Shown: positions 13,130 through 26,000 of the stretch, one piece after another
Layout of the letters: the number at the start of each line of letters is the position of its first letter
Numbering within the stretch: the stretch's first letter is position 1
DNA from: Agelaius tricolor
Taxonomy: Eukaryota; Chordata; Aves; Passeriformes; Icteridae
Length of the DNA: 64,000 nt
Reading direction: 5' to 3'
Assembly: GCA_023055355.1 (NCBI GenBank)
Contig: JALJCS010000004.1
Location: 14,290,001-14,354,000 of the forward strand
The notes under the pieces: generated by a model
What the model was told of the DNA's origin: nothing
Databases searched by the model: none
What the model saw: only the letters and a program-made list of their open reading frames with translations
Position numbers and translations under genes: made by a program

Positions 13130-13897
13130 TCCTTAATAAATAGAGGAGTGCTGGACACACTTCAAGAAGGAAATCTTGAAGGCACAGAAACAGGCTGTTC
13201 CCATGTGGCAAAAGATTAGCCATTGGGGAGGAAGACTGGACTGACTGAACAGGGAGCTTTTGAAGAGCTCATGGAAAAAGAGGGTTTATGACCTTTAGGA
13301 AGAAGGGGCAGGCAAGAGTAAAAAAATGTTGTTAAGTCATGTAAAGAGAAAATTAGAAAGGCAAAAGCTCAACTAGAACTCGATCTGGCCACTGCTGCAA
13401 AAGATAATAAAAAGTGGTTTTTTAATAGATCAGCAACAAAAGGAGGGTCAAGGACATCTCCACCCTTCTTGGATGCAAAGAGGGGAATATTGTAGCTAAG
13501 GATAAGAAAAAGACTGAGGTACCTAATGCCTTCTTTGCCTTGGTCTTTAACAATAAGACAAGACATCCCTAGGGCAACCAGTCCCCTCAGCTGCAGAGTA
13601 GTGGCTGAGAGTAGAGGGGGATAGGGAGCAGGATAGACCCCCTGCAATCCGGGAAAGAGTTGTTAGTGAACTGCTGGTAAGGCTGGACATCAGGAGGAAT
13701 TTCTTCATGGAAAGGGTTATTAAGCATTGGAATGGACTAGCCAAGGAGGTGATAGGGTCACCACCCCTGGAGTGTTCAAGAAGCGACTGCATGTGGCAGA
13801 CAGCGCTGTGGTCTGGTTGACAAGGTGGTGATTGGTCAAAGGTTGGACTCAATGATTTTGGTGGTCTTTTCCAACCTAAATAACTCTGTGATTATAG
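13130..13897 (+). mobile_element. CR1 LINE, plus strand, internally deleted
   Basis: It starts in CR1 ORF2 coding sequence (about 13.14-13.55 kb, resembling the endonuclease-to-RT linker region with AAAGATAATAAAAAGTGGTT and GTACCTAATGCCTTCTTTGC). It then jumps to the 3' end (GGACATCAGGAGGAATTTCT, GGTTGGACTCAATGATTTTG, TTTTCCAACCTAAATAACTC) and ends CTGTGATTATAG. The middle of the reverse transcriptase is missing, so there is a large internal deletion or two fragments joined. Non-functional. Its 3' end touches the 3' end of a second CR1 in opposite orientation. Confidence 0.9.
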
Positions 13898-13899
13898 CA

Positions 13900-14315
13900 C
13901 CTTGAGGTTGGAAAAGGTGTTTAATATCATCAAGTGAAACCATGTACTCAACACCTCCAAGTCTATCACCAAACTATGTCCCTAAGTGCCACACTTCCAG
14001 GTCTTTTAATGACTCCACAGCCTATTCCAATGCTTGAGAATGCTTTTGCTGAAGAAATTTCTCCTACTATCCAGTCTAAACCTCCACTAGTGCAGCTTGA
14101 GGCCATTTCCTCTTGTCCTACTGCTTTTGAATTACAAGAGATTGACCCCAATGTTGCTGTAACCTCCCTTCTGGTACCTGTAGAGAGTGATAAGGTTTTC
14201 CCTGAACCTTCTTTTCTCCAGGCTAAACAACTCCAGTTCCTTCAGCTGTCCCTCAGTCTCATAAGACTCGTGCTCTAGACGCTTTTTTTGCTCTTCTCTG
14301 GACATGACCATCACG
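13900..14315 (-). mobile_element. CR1 LINE 3' fragment, minus strand, tail to tail with its neighbour
   Basis: The plus-strand text reads as the reverse of a CR1 3' end: GAGGTTGGAAAAGGTGTTTA, then AACCATGTACTCAACACC, CCCTAAGTGCCACACTTCCA, CAGCCTATTCCAATGCTTGA, TGAGGCCATTTCCTCTTGTC, GATAAGGTTTTCCCTGAACC and CTTTTCTCCAGGCTAAACAA. Order and spacing match an avian CR1 3' region of about 415 bp, 5'-truncated at about 14315. Coding potential is lost. Small open frames on both strands here are shadows. Confidence 0.92.
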
Positions 14316-16467
14316 TCTTCAGTAGCACCTTGTTCTGCCTTTAAACAGCCATGTCTTATATTTCATTCAGTCTGCCAAATGGAAAGAGGCAATACATAAA
14401 CAGTAGCAGAAGAAGTTTAACAATCAAAACAATCTCAGCAAACTGGAGAAGATGTTCACTGAATACTAAGAAGCCATACTTGAGTTGCACAGAGGGAATG
14501 CGCAAGTCCTGCCTCAAAGCCAGGTCTCCATAAGGGATCTGCATCTAAATACAGGTTGTGTTACAGACTGATACCCTAAAAGACATTAATTCAGTTTAAA
14601 AAAGAGTGCCCAAGCTGGGAGGCCTTAAAAAGCTTCTTGGATTGGTACCTGACAGGGTATACAGGGCTACAGATGTGCTTGCTCTGAGGTGTGCGGTGAC
14701 ACAGTTGTGTGGACTGGCTGTATGACCAGTCTCTGAGGGGCCAGACTTACTGATAGCACAAATTCTTAGAGCATGATCATAACCGCTAAGACTCAGGATG
14801 AAAATGGCCAGAAAAATCCTCATGTGGAGTCTTGGCCTTGTGTTTTCTGAGTATTTACATAAAGAAAGTGACTAAGGACTAAGTTGGAAATAATAGTGTT
14901 TCCCCTATGCCTTCTCTCTATCCGTAAACATACTGAAGAAAAGAAGGTATCAGAGGAAACCCGGAGAGATAAGAGCTATTTTCCCTTTACTCTACTTGTT
15001 TTCACCAGACTATGTAAGACTAGTCATGCAGCATGTGTGTTTTTCTTTTAGTTTTTGTGCTCTTCTGGGCTGTGACCTGTGCAAATGCAGGACATCACCT
15101 TTCCTCCCTTGGAAGCCAGAATTGCAGCTCTTCTCTTGGGACCACAACTCTCAACATCCTCAGTCTCCCTACACACCTATCTTTATGGACAGCATTCCAT
15201 CCAGTCCATGACCTTCCTTGCCATAGTGTGGGGAAGAGTCCGGCAGACAAAGGTCTCCAAAGAAAAAGAGGTAAAGCAGAAGTATGTCAAGTTTTGAAGA
15301 GGAGAAAAAAAGGCAAGGCATGGGACTGAGGCAGTTTTCTTGCTGTGCCTTTCTCAGCCAGTAGACATCTGGGATAGGCCAAGACCCTTGTAAACAAAGG
15401 GACACACAAAAAACACACAAAGTCAGAGTTCAATCCGCTTGGAAAGCTCTGCTCTCATAAATGACTTTCAGGTATTTTGTTTAGTAGGTAAACAAAATTC
15501 AGGAAGTCTGAATGTCTGTCTTCCCAGAGAGACTCATGAGATGGGAAAGTTGTAGGAAAAAGCTACTAAATTACTGAGAAAAACACAGCAAAACAAATTC
15601 ATGAAGCAAGAAAAGCAAGTCTGGCACAAATAATAGTTTGGGTGTATCACCAGAATAGAATGATGAGGTTCAATTCCTCATCAGTTACAATTCCTCCACA
15701 AGGAAGTATTAGTATAGCATAAAATGCCATGGGTTAAAAGGGTTGTAGTTTCTTTATGGAAAACTCATCATTTAGGGTATGACCACACACAGTAAATTAG
15801 TTGAATCAGAGACAGTTCACACACCAGCCTCAGAATGGTGTTTGGAGAGGAAAAATAAGAATGAGAAACCCACTGTGTCTGAATTAAGTGGAGTAAGTGC
15901 TCCACAATACAGGAACAGACACACTAGATAAATATGAAAGTTGTCACCTTCTCTGGTAGCCTGGATTTCACATACATGTCTTGTTTCAGGAGGGATATGC
16001 ACAGTAGACAACCATCTCATTAAAAATCTAACAACAACAAAAAATGCCAGGTTGCTGGCCATTGTCTACCAGTTAATTCCTTGAGTAACAAATGCAACTG
16101 AGATGTCCAGCCAGGAGATGGAAGAAAATCCAATATCCAGTTATTACAGTGGTTGTTTTGGAGGGCATCCAATGTGCCAGCTGAAGTTCTCGGTCCTAGC
16201 TGAAGGAGACAAATAGTGCTGCAGTGGCCCTTTCTTGAGTCTGATCTCAAGTGATCCATGTCACTGAACACCTAGGAAAAGAATAGGGCAGCCTTTGACT
16301 CTTCATATCAGATAGAAGAGACTGAATTTTCCCAGGCCCTTCCTTCCAGAGGGTGCTTAAGATGTTGGCACAGCAAGTCTTATAGCCAAGCGAGAGCCCA
16401 GATATGCCTTGTTCACTTTTGGCCCATGAAACTCTGCCTGCAGTAACTGATAGGATGGCCAGACACC
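14316..16467. other. Intergenic flank, no gene seen
   Basis: Between CR1 copies. Only short open frames without domains. Confidence 0.75.
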
Positions 16468-16537
16468 AGGTCAGGAGTTGGAATTGGTGATCCTTGTGTG
16501 TCCCTTCCAACTCAGTGTATTCTGTGATTCTGTGATA
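16468..16537 (+). mobile_element. CR1 LINE 3' tail, about 70 bp
   Basis: Contains GAGTTGGAATTGGTGATCCT, GTCCCTTCCAACTCAGTGTA and the terminal repeat ATTCTGTGATTCTGTG, which is the classic CR1 3' end in plus orientation. Only the extreme 3' end is recognisable, consistent with a severely 5'-truncated insertion. Confidence 0.88.
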
Positions 16538-19500
16538 TTTACTGGTGTTATGTACAGGCCAAAGTCATGCAATTTTTGTGGACCTGAGATGGGCTGTCAG
16601 ATAAAACAAATGGCCAGCACTTTGAATCAAACCTGGATAGTGATTTAGCATTTCAGGACTTTAGCATCTTCAGCAAGCCCTTTGACATGCTTAGAAGAAA
16701 ACCTGAAAACAAATTTGGGCTACCTGTCCAAACGGCACAGAGCCTGCTGACAGTTTCAGGTGGATTCATGTCACTGTACTGCTAAATAAGCCATATCCAG
16801 CCAATATGAATTCACATAAGGCCAAAACTCTGGGTCAGTGGGGGTTCTTCCAGCTCTGTGGCATGTTTGACTGCTGAATTGACAAACCAATCTTTGAAGG
16901 CCCAGTTGTGCCAAGCCATAAAGGCAATTCAGGCAGCAAACCTGAAAGCAGTATTTTGGAGAGTGTCTGTGCAGGGTCCCGCTCAGCAGAGGAACTCCCA
17001 GCCTATGAGCAGCAGGGGCTGCTGAGGGAAGGGGTTTTCTGCAGCTTGGCCTCTGCTGCTTACAACCCATCTCCCCTGCACTTCTAAGGGAACCAGTGTG
17101 ATTACTTCTGTTGTAGCAGCAACAAAGACCAGGATCAAGGAATGTCTTAAAAATCCTTAAATTGCTGTAGCTGACTCACTGCAATTCACCTGTCAGGGCT
17201 CTAAAAATATTTTTAAAAGCTTCCCCAGAGAAAATGGCTTATCCTGGGTTAACTTCAATTGATTTGTTTAGAGGTGCAAACCACAGAATTTAGTAAAACC
17301 ACTGACAAAGTTTTTACAGACAAATTTGCACAAAGGGTCCATTTCAGTTGAATTAGCACAATGGCTGCATACAGAAAAGGTCAAAGAACCAAACAAGAAA
17401 AGTGTCAGAACTTATTCACAAACCTAAGTATTTCTTTCATTCTGATAATTGCACTTGCTAGGTACTATGTTTGTAGAGTCAAGAAAGAATTTAATTGCAT
17501 CCATGAAAGGACAGATGGATTTCATGCAAGCTGGAAAAAACAATTAAAACAGCCTCCTTATATTTTTGAGTTCCCAGTTTCAATGAAAGATCTTTTAAAA
17601 TGAATCTGCAAACATTTTGATGGAAGTTGCACCATAGCATGATACATTTTTGTTTTCCTAACAACTCACAGTTGTGCCAGTGCAGATCACAGGCTGGCTT
17701 GGGGAAACTCCTGAGAAGTGGTGGAGCTTTAGATCACCACTGGCTCCACGAGAGAGTGATGAGTTGATAGTCAAGGCAGAAAATTGTCATTCACACCTAA
17801 ATCAATGGGAATACAATTTCAGCTTTAACGCAGAGCAAGGCTCAAATCTCACCTGATTTGATCATTTTATAGAGACCTAGATGACTTAACTGCTCTTCCA
17901 TCATACTCTGTTAGCAGTCAGGGGAAAAAAAAAGGTTGTATGCCTGCAAGATTTGTGTTCTTAGCATGTTATCACTCAAGTTCTCAATGGATAATGAAGC
18001 ACAGTTTGTGATATTGCTAGGACCTTATAATTCCTTTTTGGGCTGAAATAGATATTTTTGTCTTTTGTCCCAAATGCCTAATTAAAGGTGACACCTCCAT
18101 TGCCCACCAAGAGAGTTCCAGATGTGTCCTTCATCTTGGGACCACAGAGGCAATGGAAACAGCTGGATTTCTGCATTTGTTTGCTCAGAGCAGTAATGAA
18201 TTAGAGGAAAAAGGCAATTTGTCTGCTTGCTTTTCTTATCCTGGAGAGGTGAATGAAGAGGATTGGGGTATTTAATTCCTCTCAGAAAATCTATCAAACT
18301 AGCTGAAAAACTAATGAAGGCAATTTTTTCACAACTCCAGTTTACTCTCCAAAGAAGATTCTACAGGATTTCACTCTACTAGATAGCACTGCTACTCTTC
18401 CCCATTTTGTCCCCATACACTATTTTGTCCCTTCAGCTGGCCCTCAGCTGCCAGCTGGGCAGGTGACATAAGCTAATGAGGCAGCCCAGGGCCACCTGCT
18501 GAACTTAAATTACAGTCCCTTTTACAAAGGATTACCTACCCAAGTTTTGGCCTCCACAAAACATGGAAATATAATTCTCTGAGATATTGGTGAATACCTT
18601 CAATGACTATTATAGAACAGAGTGACTGATGGCAAGCAAGCTGCATATTTTTATATCTCGATTCTTGATGAATATCAGATCAGGGTGTTTTTTGAGAATG
18701 CAGTTCGTCTTCATCAGAAGATCCATTTTCTGATACTTGAGGATTTTGACAAATGAAAATAATTAAGAAAAGGGGGGAGATAAGCAAAAGTAAATTTCAG
18801 TGCTCTCAAAGGCTCATGTCCACATTGCAAGAAATGCTATAAGTATGGAGAGTGAATGCAGAAATTTCTGAGTAAGGGTTTCTATTTTTAATCTCAGCCA
18901 TACCACTTTATGGTTGGAACAAATCAATTTTCCAATTCACTCTACAAATAACCTCTTCTGCCTGCTGTCATCTTCGTTTGCCCTCCAAACTACAGAACTA
19001 GCTGGAAGTCTGCAGAGTTCCCAGCAGCAAAAATGCATTACTTCTTAGTACTTGATTATGGTGAAAGTGAGCTGAATAGAAAGAGCTCTGCTCCTGGTGA
19101 CATTTGTCACTGTCAGCCCATTATGGATGCAAAGCTTTGGAGAGGACAGTCACCTAGCTCCTGATGGGAACAGGCTCCTGGATGCTCTTGGATGCCAGTC
19201 ATGATGTCATCCTTCATGGCTGATAACTCCCTTGCCACATCTTCCCTTGTACTTCAGGAAATCTGATACTGGATGGGCAGACTTGTATTCTAGAAACACA
19301 TGGAAAATTATTGAAAATCGAGTTCCTTTCCAGAGGAAATGTTTTTCTCCACCACCAGCTGGCTTCCTTAGATGACTTCAAGGCTTTAACAACCAGGGAA
19401 CCCCATAGCACATTGTCTTTTACTTTACAAATGTATCCACACCAGATACTCTTGCAATACCCATGCTTTTAGAGTATGGGTAGGGAAGGGAAGTCTGCCT

Positions 19501-19980
19501 GCCTAAGGGGCTGAGTTGTTGCTCTATTCTTTTTTCCCTGAGAAAGGCTGTGCCTATCCAGGTATACTGTTATTAAAAATGCCTCACCTGGGGACTGAAA
19601 CCTACTCCTGAAAAGAACATGTACTGTGCCATTTCTTGTAGCAAATGTCAAGCCACTCAGTGTTTCTTTGTAATACCCTCTAGGGCTGAAGTGTTGTTTT
19701 CTTTTTTACCAGAGATGGCAAATGCATCACACTCCTTAGTTTCAGGACTGTCATTGAGGGAGACAAGCAAAACACAGGAACTGAGAAGAATGCTCCTTTG
19801 TCATACTCCCAGTGCACACATTGTTCTGTGCAGTGTGCTTCTCTGCCTACAAAGGGAGCAGTGCCAGATTGTTTATGTTTTACCTGGCACTGTGGAAGAA
19901 ACCAGGCCTTTGCTTCGGCATAAAGAAATAAATAATTCCATGGTGTAACTGAGGTGAACCTTCATGAATTCAGACAAGAG

Positions 19981-20030
19981 GGCCATGAGAGGAAGGTGGG
20001 CCATGAGAGGAAGGTGGGCCATGAAGAAGG
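19981..20030 (+). repeat. 18-bp tandem repeat, 2.8 copies
   Basis: GGCCATGAGAGGAAGGTG occurs twice exactly in tandem (19981-19998, 19999-20016), followed by a partial diverged copy. Confidence 0.9.
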
Positions 20031-23000
20031 CAAAAGCAGGGATTGTATCCTTTAAGAGAGTGGCAGCTGGACAGTATACCTATCCAATTACATGGTCTCC
20101 ACCTGATGGAGGAGTTTTTAGGTTAGTTTTTCTGGAACCTTGACTGCCCAGGAAGTAACTAATAAAGGCAATCGCACATCACACAAATTTTTAATGTGCT
20201 AGGGTTTTAAAACACATTACAACCCTTCTCAGTTCCCTTCCATACTCGTTGCAGCCAGCCGAATCCACAAAGGAGGGCACAGTGGCCCCTGACATAGGAT
20301 GTAAAGAACACATGATAGCAAAACTTACAGAGACAGCTGCCTGTGTAAAAGATAGTGTACTCTGGAAAGGTGGAAGCCCTTTCTGGTTTTCCCTGAGTTT
20401 TCACCAGCATGTTCAGTCTCCAGATTGGCAGAGCATGATGGCATACCAGAGAAAGGCTCCCCGTGACTGCCCTGGCACACATCAGACACAGGAGGCCATC
20501 AGGACCAACATGTCTGTGGATGCTGGTTTTGTTCATAAGACATTTGAAGTACATGTGACACTCATTTCCACTGCCCTGGGCAGAGTTGGATATCTGTCAC
20601 ACTTGCTTGTCCAGAGTGCTCTTAGGGCACCAGCTATGAAGCATGGTTTCTTCTGGCTGCTGAAATGGCAACACAATTCCTCTGCAGTTTCTAGTGCCAG
20701 CCCTCTAGAGCATATCTGGCAACAAGTGAGCTCATATGACTTGAAAATCAGGATGAAATACCTCATCAATTTGAAATGGGTGCTTGTCTGGATGTAAAAA
20801 AAATCCCTCAAAACCCGCCCTTTGTTTTTTTAAATCACTGACCTCAGAAAAACCAGTGGATAAATTATATTTTTTCCTATGTCAACTGTTTGTTATCACA
20901 GGAAATGTCCTCAGAGTCAGGACTAGCTGTTTTTTGTGTTTTATCTGTGCAGCAAATTCCATTAAGTGAAATCTAATGCCAAAGCTCTAAGATCTGCATT
21001 CCTGGGTAATGACTGTTTGGGGGGCATTGTCTTTGAATCAGGAGCAAACACAAGCTGATAAAACACTTGTTGGATTATTTAGTCATGCCATCTTTTGCTG
21101 CCTAGCTAACACACACATACAAATCACTAGAGTCAAAAATATTTCCTAAGTGGAACATTGATGATTCCTGAAAGATAAAGCAATGGTCTCAGGCAAGAAA
21201 TCAACCCTACTGGTGATTAAGCTGTTCCTGACATACATAACAGCCTGAACAAGATCTCCTTCTGCCCCTCAGAGTGAAAAATCTTGTTTGTCCATGGCAG
21301 TGTTGTGCAGCAACGCACAAGGGGAAAGAAAACATCACCCTATTACATCTTCTCAAAAATGTGACTGTGACTGATTCTTCACCGCTATGCACCATATAAT
21401 TTTGTAGCAACTATTTTGTTTTCCCTGTTGCAAGAGACTTCTCCCCATCTGTAGAAAGAGATGGCAGGGCAAGTTGGGGCAGAACATCTTCTTTCTCTTC
21501 ACAGGAACCAAAGGTCTGACATGATTATGAAGACTGAGAGACTTCTTGTTAGGAAGGTGCTGCACTGCTTGCCTCCCTCAGACACTGCATCTTGCTGTAC
21601 TTCTAGGCTGGAAACTCATCTATGGCACATTATTGACCAGAGGTGAAGGGCTTGTCTCTTTCTTCCCACTTCTCCCTTTTGTATCCTGTTATTTTGAGGA
21701 TACAAAAGAATATACACACTTAAGTATCGAATCTACTATTAACCTGGTAGAGCGACTCTCTAAAGACCCTCTTACAGAATTGCTATTTGTAACAGAAATA
21801 AAAGCTTTTGTTGTGCTTAGCTTAAGGCTGATAAGCTTTTAAAAATCAGCATCTTACCTGCTAGGTTATAAAATATGGCTTGTTCACATGACTTGATTGC
21901 CCAAGTAACAAGAACTGTTGGATTTATTCACACCTAAGTGTTTGGCCACTATTATATTTTGCTCACAAATGGACACAAGGATGAAAGCTGTCTAATAACT
22001 GTTGACAGCTGCCAGCAGCACAACTGCCATGATCATCCCGGGCCCAATGGTGTTCAGGTTACATGACTGATACTTACATGGTCTAGATCCAATTCTAAGG
22101 CCACAAGCAGGCTGTTAAGTTTTGCTAGTGAGACTAAAGAGTTAACTGAAGCTCACACACAAAGGCAATAGAAAAACTTCTTTCAGAGTGTGACAATTTT
22201 ATGCTTCTCAATCCAAGATTAGGCCAGGCTTAGCCTTCTTCACCAGTCTGCCTTACTGAGGTACATGAGGTCACAAAGACAGAAAACTGCCCTAGTTTCT
22301 TTCACAAACAAACTGTGTTTTCACAGACTGTCTTCACTGAGTTGCCAGTGCTAAAACTGTTTCATATAAGGAGAGACAGAAAACCATGGATTGCAGCAAA
22401 GCTTTAGTCTGTAATATCCATTAATTTGCTACACTTTCCTGAAGGCCCCAATTTTCTCTTAAACAATGGCTCAAGTGCTATCATTTGGCTGAGGACATCT
22501 CTGCTCTGGTGGAGTGGCTGAGGACACTCCACATGGTGGAGTGATTGCTCAGGTCTGTGGAAAGAGCTAAGTAACACACCTCTGACTCTCTGCTTTCAGA
22601 TCAGATGCAGAGACTTTTCAAAGCGATGAATAGAGAGACTTTAGCACCAGAAGAAAGAGGACAAGCTTACAGGTGGTTAAGCCTGGCACAAGCAAGCTGC
22701 AGAGGACTAGAGCAGAGCCAGAAAAGGTAACCTCTCTCTGGATCCCCAGCATAAACACTTGTCCAGCTCCTAAACAGAGTGCTCCTGTCTTTGCACAAGA
22801 GAGCACAGTCCTGTGCTGAGCAGACACAGACACATGGCAGCGATATGGGATGGGGAAGAGAGCAGCTCAGATGCTTGCATTGATGGTTCTATACCAGGTA
22901 TGAGGCAGCAACTTTGGCCTTCCTTTCTCAAAGTGAAAAATAGCACTTCATGAATTACCTTAGTGATTACTCCAATGCAAGGCTTCTGCAATTTTCCCTG

Positions 23001-26000
23001 CTGAAGCTGCTGATTGCAGGGTACTGTAAGTGCCTTCACTCTTTTAAGGTCAAAGGCTTTTGCAGATAGACTTGCTGCAAGTTGAAACTTGCTACTGTGC
23101 AGCCTGCCTTCTAATTGCAACTCAGCACTTTTACCCCCAAGGTGTTATCATTGTGTTTTGCAGATCCTCTGCTGGAGTGTTCTCTTTTTGTTGTTTTGCT
23201 GTTGTTCTCATGGTCGTGCAGCCTTGACTCTGTGCTGTGCAGTGCTCCCGCAGAAAGTGACTGCCACAAATCTGAGACAAATGCCTGCTTTCCCCATTTT
23301 TCCCTGCCTGTGGTTGCTTTGATTTATACTTGGGAGCCTGTTTTATGTAAGCGCAAAGATGAGCAACCAGGCAATGTGCAACAGTTGCACCTGAGCAAGC
23401 GGTGCTTTAGTGTGTGCAGCATCCCATAAGCAGGGAGTACCAGGAGGGAGTCTAGATGACTAATGAAAAACTCTATGACCGTTGTGGTGAAGTATTACAG
23501 GGGATCATCTGCTGCCCTGGAGATAAAAACAGGAAAAGGACACTTGACTCTCCATTGCCTCTCTCCCAGCTGGCTGCCAGAGAGGTTTTTCTTACTTTTC
23601 CTTTCTTTTTTTCTAATTCAAATATTATTTTCCCCCCAGAGTAACATCTGCCATAACAGTTAATGCCTGTCAATAGGTACAGGCCCTGCTAATAGGGACT
23701 GTGTCTCTGTCTCACCATGCTTTGTGCGGCATGTTCTATGCTGTGTGAATTTCAAAGCCAGGGAAATGCCAGTCCTTGGGTAAGGCCTTACCCAGGAGAC
23801 ACTGCACTCATTGTTAAACATGGGCATGAATTCAATTTCTGCTCTTGGACTCTTCTGAGCTGCCTGCAGAGTAGCAGGTATAGTCTGTGAGACAGTAGGG
23901 AATCCCCGAGGGCCGCTGGGGCTCCCACTATGTGAACAGTTGTGCTGGAAACCTCAGTGCCTAATCAGTGAGATTGGCATGCCTAAATGTCTTCATGAAA
24001 TTGTATGTGCCAGGCTGAAGGAGTACCAGGCAAGAAGTCTGATGGCCAGAAGTTCTAAACAGCATTCTCATGCCCATGATAGAGTGGTAGTTGATGTATG
24101 TTGCTACAGTAGATGCAGTAACACAAACCACTTGTGACTGCTTTTTAACCATGGCCCTGTAAACCTGCTAGAAAATCAGCAAGACAAAGATCATTGACTA
24201 CAAGGGGTCCAAAAACCACTGCTACTACCTCTGCTGTGTAGGGGCATCGCTTGCTCTCCTGTAAGGAAGGCTTGTGTTTGAGAATGTAAGTGTCCAGCTG
24301 GAAAGAGTGAGAGCTGCTGGGCAGCAGCGACTCTGTCTGATTGAATGAATACCACTGTTTTGATGAGCTCTGTTCCCAGTGTTACTGTGATCATGGTTGT
24401 CCATACCTTGTCATAGGCATTTTTTAATGGATTCGGCATTTGATTTCCACACTATCATTAAACCCATGCTCAGGATCCAGAGTGCTCTGTCCTTCTGCTG
24501 ACCTGTTGGCTTGCTGAGCCTACAGGGTTAAGGTGTTAGAAGAGACATGATTTTGGAAAAAATAGGCAGCTTGTTCCACAGTGGGTAGGAACCATCTGAG
24601 GCTTCATAAGAGTCAGACAAACACAGCAAACAGATGACATCAGCTCCAGATAATGAGACAAAAAGGACTCACATCTGTAAAGAAATGCTCAGGGCCAGCT
24701 TCTGACACCCTGTGAGCCTCCTGACTGCCTTACTTATGCTCGTGTGGACTTGGAAAAGATGCTGGCAGTGATTTCATCAGGAGGTACTCCTGTCAGGGGG
24801 GAGTGGAGTGGTCTGGGCTCAAGTGCTACTAAAGTGCTAATGCTCCGGAAGTGCCGTGAGCCAGCATTGTCTAAAGGATTAGTACAGTAATTAACAGGCT
24901 CTCTAAACACCTCTGAGCTTCCAGAAGTTTGGCTTTAATGACCTCACTCCAGAGGTCGAGGTTTCCTGGCTAGACTACAGCCAGTAGAGGTTATTTGAAC
25001 TTTATGCAGTTCAGCTAGGTAGTACAATGATTTCAAAAACAGGAGTTTCCCTCACCACAGCATTACAGCACAGGATATGCCTGTATGTTCCAATGTGTAT
25101 CTGCACTTTGTTACTGAGGCCAGCATAGATTTACAAGGATCCAGAAAAGCATCGGCTAGCTTTGGGAGTTGTTATGCTGGCACTGCCACTGGAACATGAA
25201 GATGGACTTCAGGAAGTCTCAGGATTCAATGCAACAATGGAGCTTTTCTTGACTGCACAGATCTCTCCTGTTTCTTCCACACCACACCTCTCCCTGGCAT
25301 CCTGACAGGTCTTTGAACATTCTGGGGGCATCTTTTATTCCTCTCCCAGCAAATTGCCTAAGCAGGAGCATGGCAGTGAGGCGACCTCATGGTTACTGGT
25401 GTGTGACCACAGCCCTCTTTGATCAGGTGGTGGGTGCCAGCTGAAGCATCACCAGGGCATCCTGAAATCCTGAAATTGCCACTGAGCACCCCTTGCCAGC
25501 TCCCCAGAGCAGGCAGGGAGTTGTTGCCCTGTGTTCCCCCTCTCAGACCCGCTTTGAGCAGACCTCCTCTCAGAAAGGAGCCATGTAATATAGGTCAGAC
25601 AGTACCAGGTTTTGGGTCTTAAGAGAAGTTGTCCCTGTTTTGACCAGGAGAGACAGCATTGCTAATGCTCCTGGCAGGGCTCAGGGCAGGCCTCTGCTTA
25701 TTGCCTGAGCAAATTCTCCAGCTGTCCCCAGGAATGGTCCCCTTCCCCCTCCTGCTCTCTTGAGCTCTGATTGGTGGCTCTTTGTCCCGGACTATAATGG
25801 CCAGCAGGGTCGTTCTCTGTTTCATTCTCCCTGTCATTTTCTCCTTCCCAAACCTCTTGGACTGCAGCAAGAAACAAGCACAGGCAGCAGGCAAAGCCCA
25901 TCTCAGCCTTCTGGCTGTAAACAGAGGGTGCACGGGCAGAAGGGCTGTCCTGTGTTCCCATGCTGTCCTGTCCTCTTCCATGTGCTGTATCTGCCTTCTA

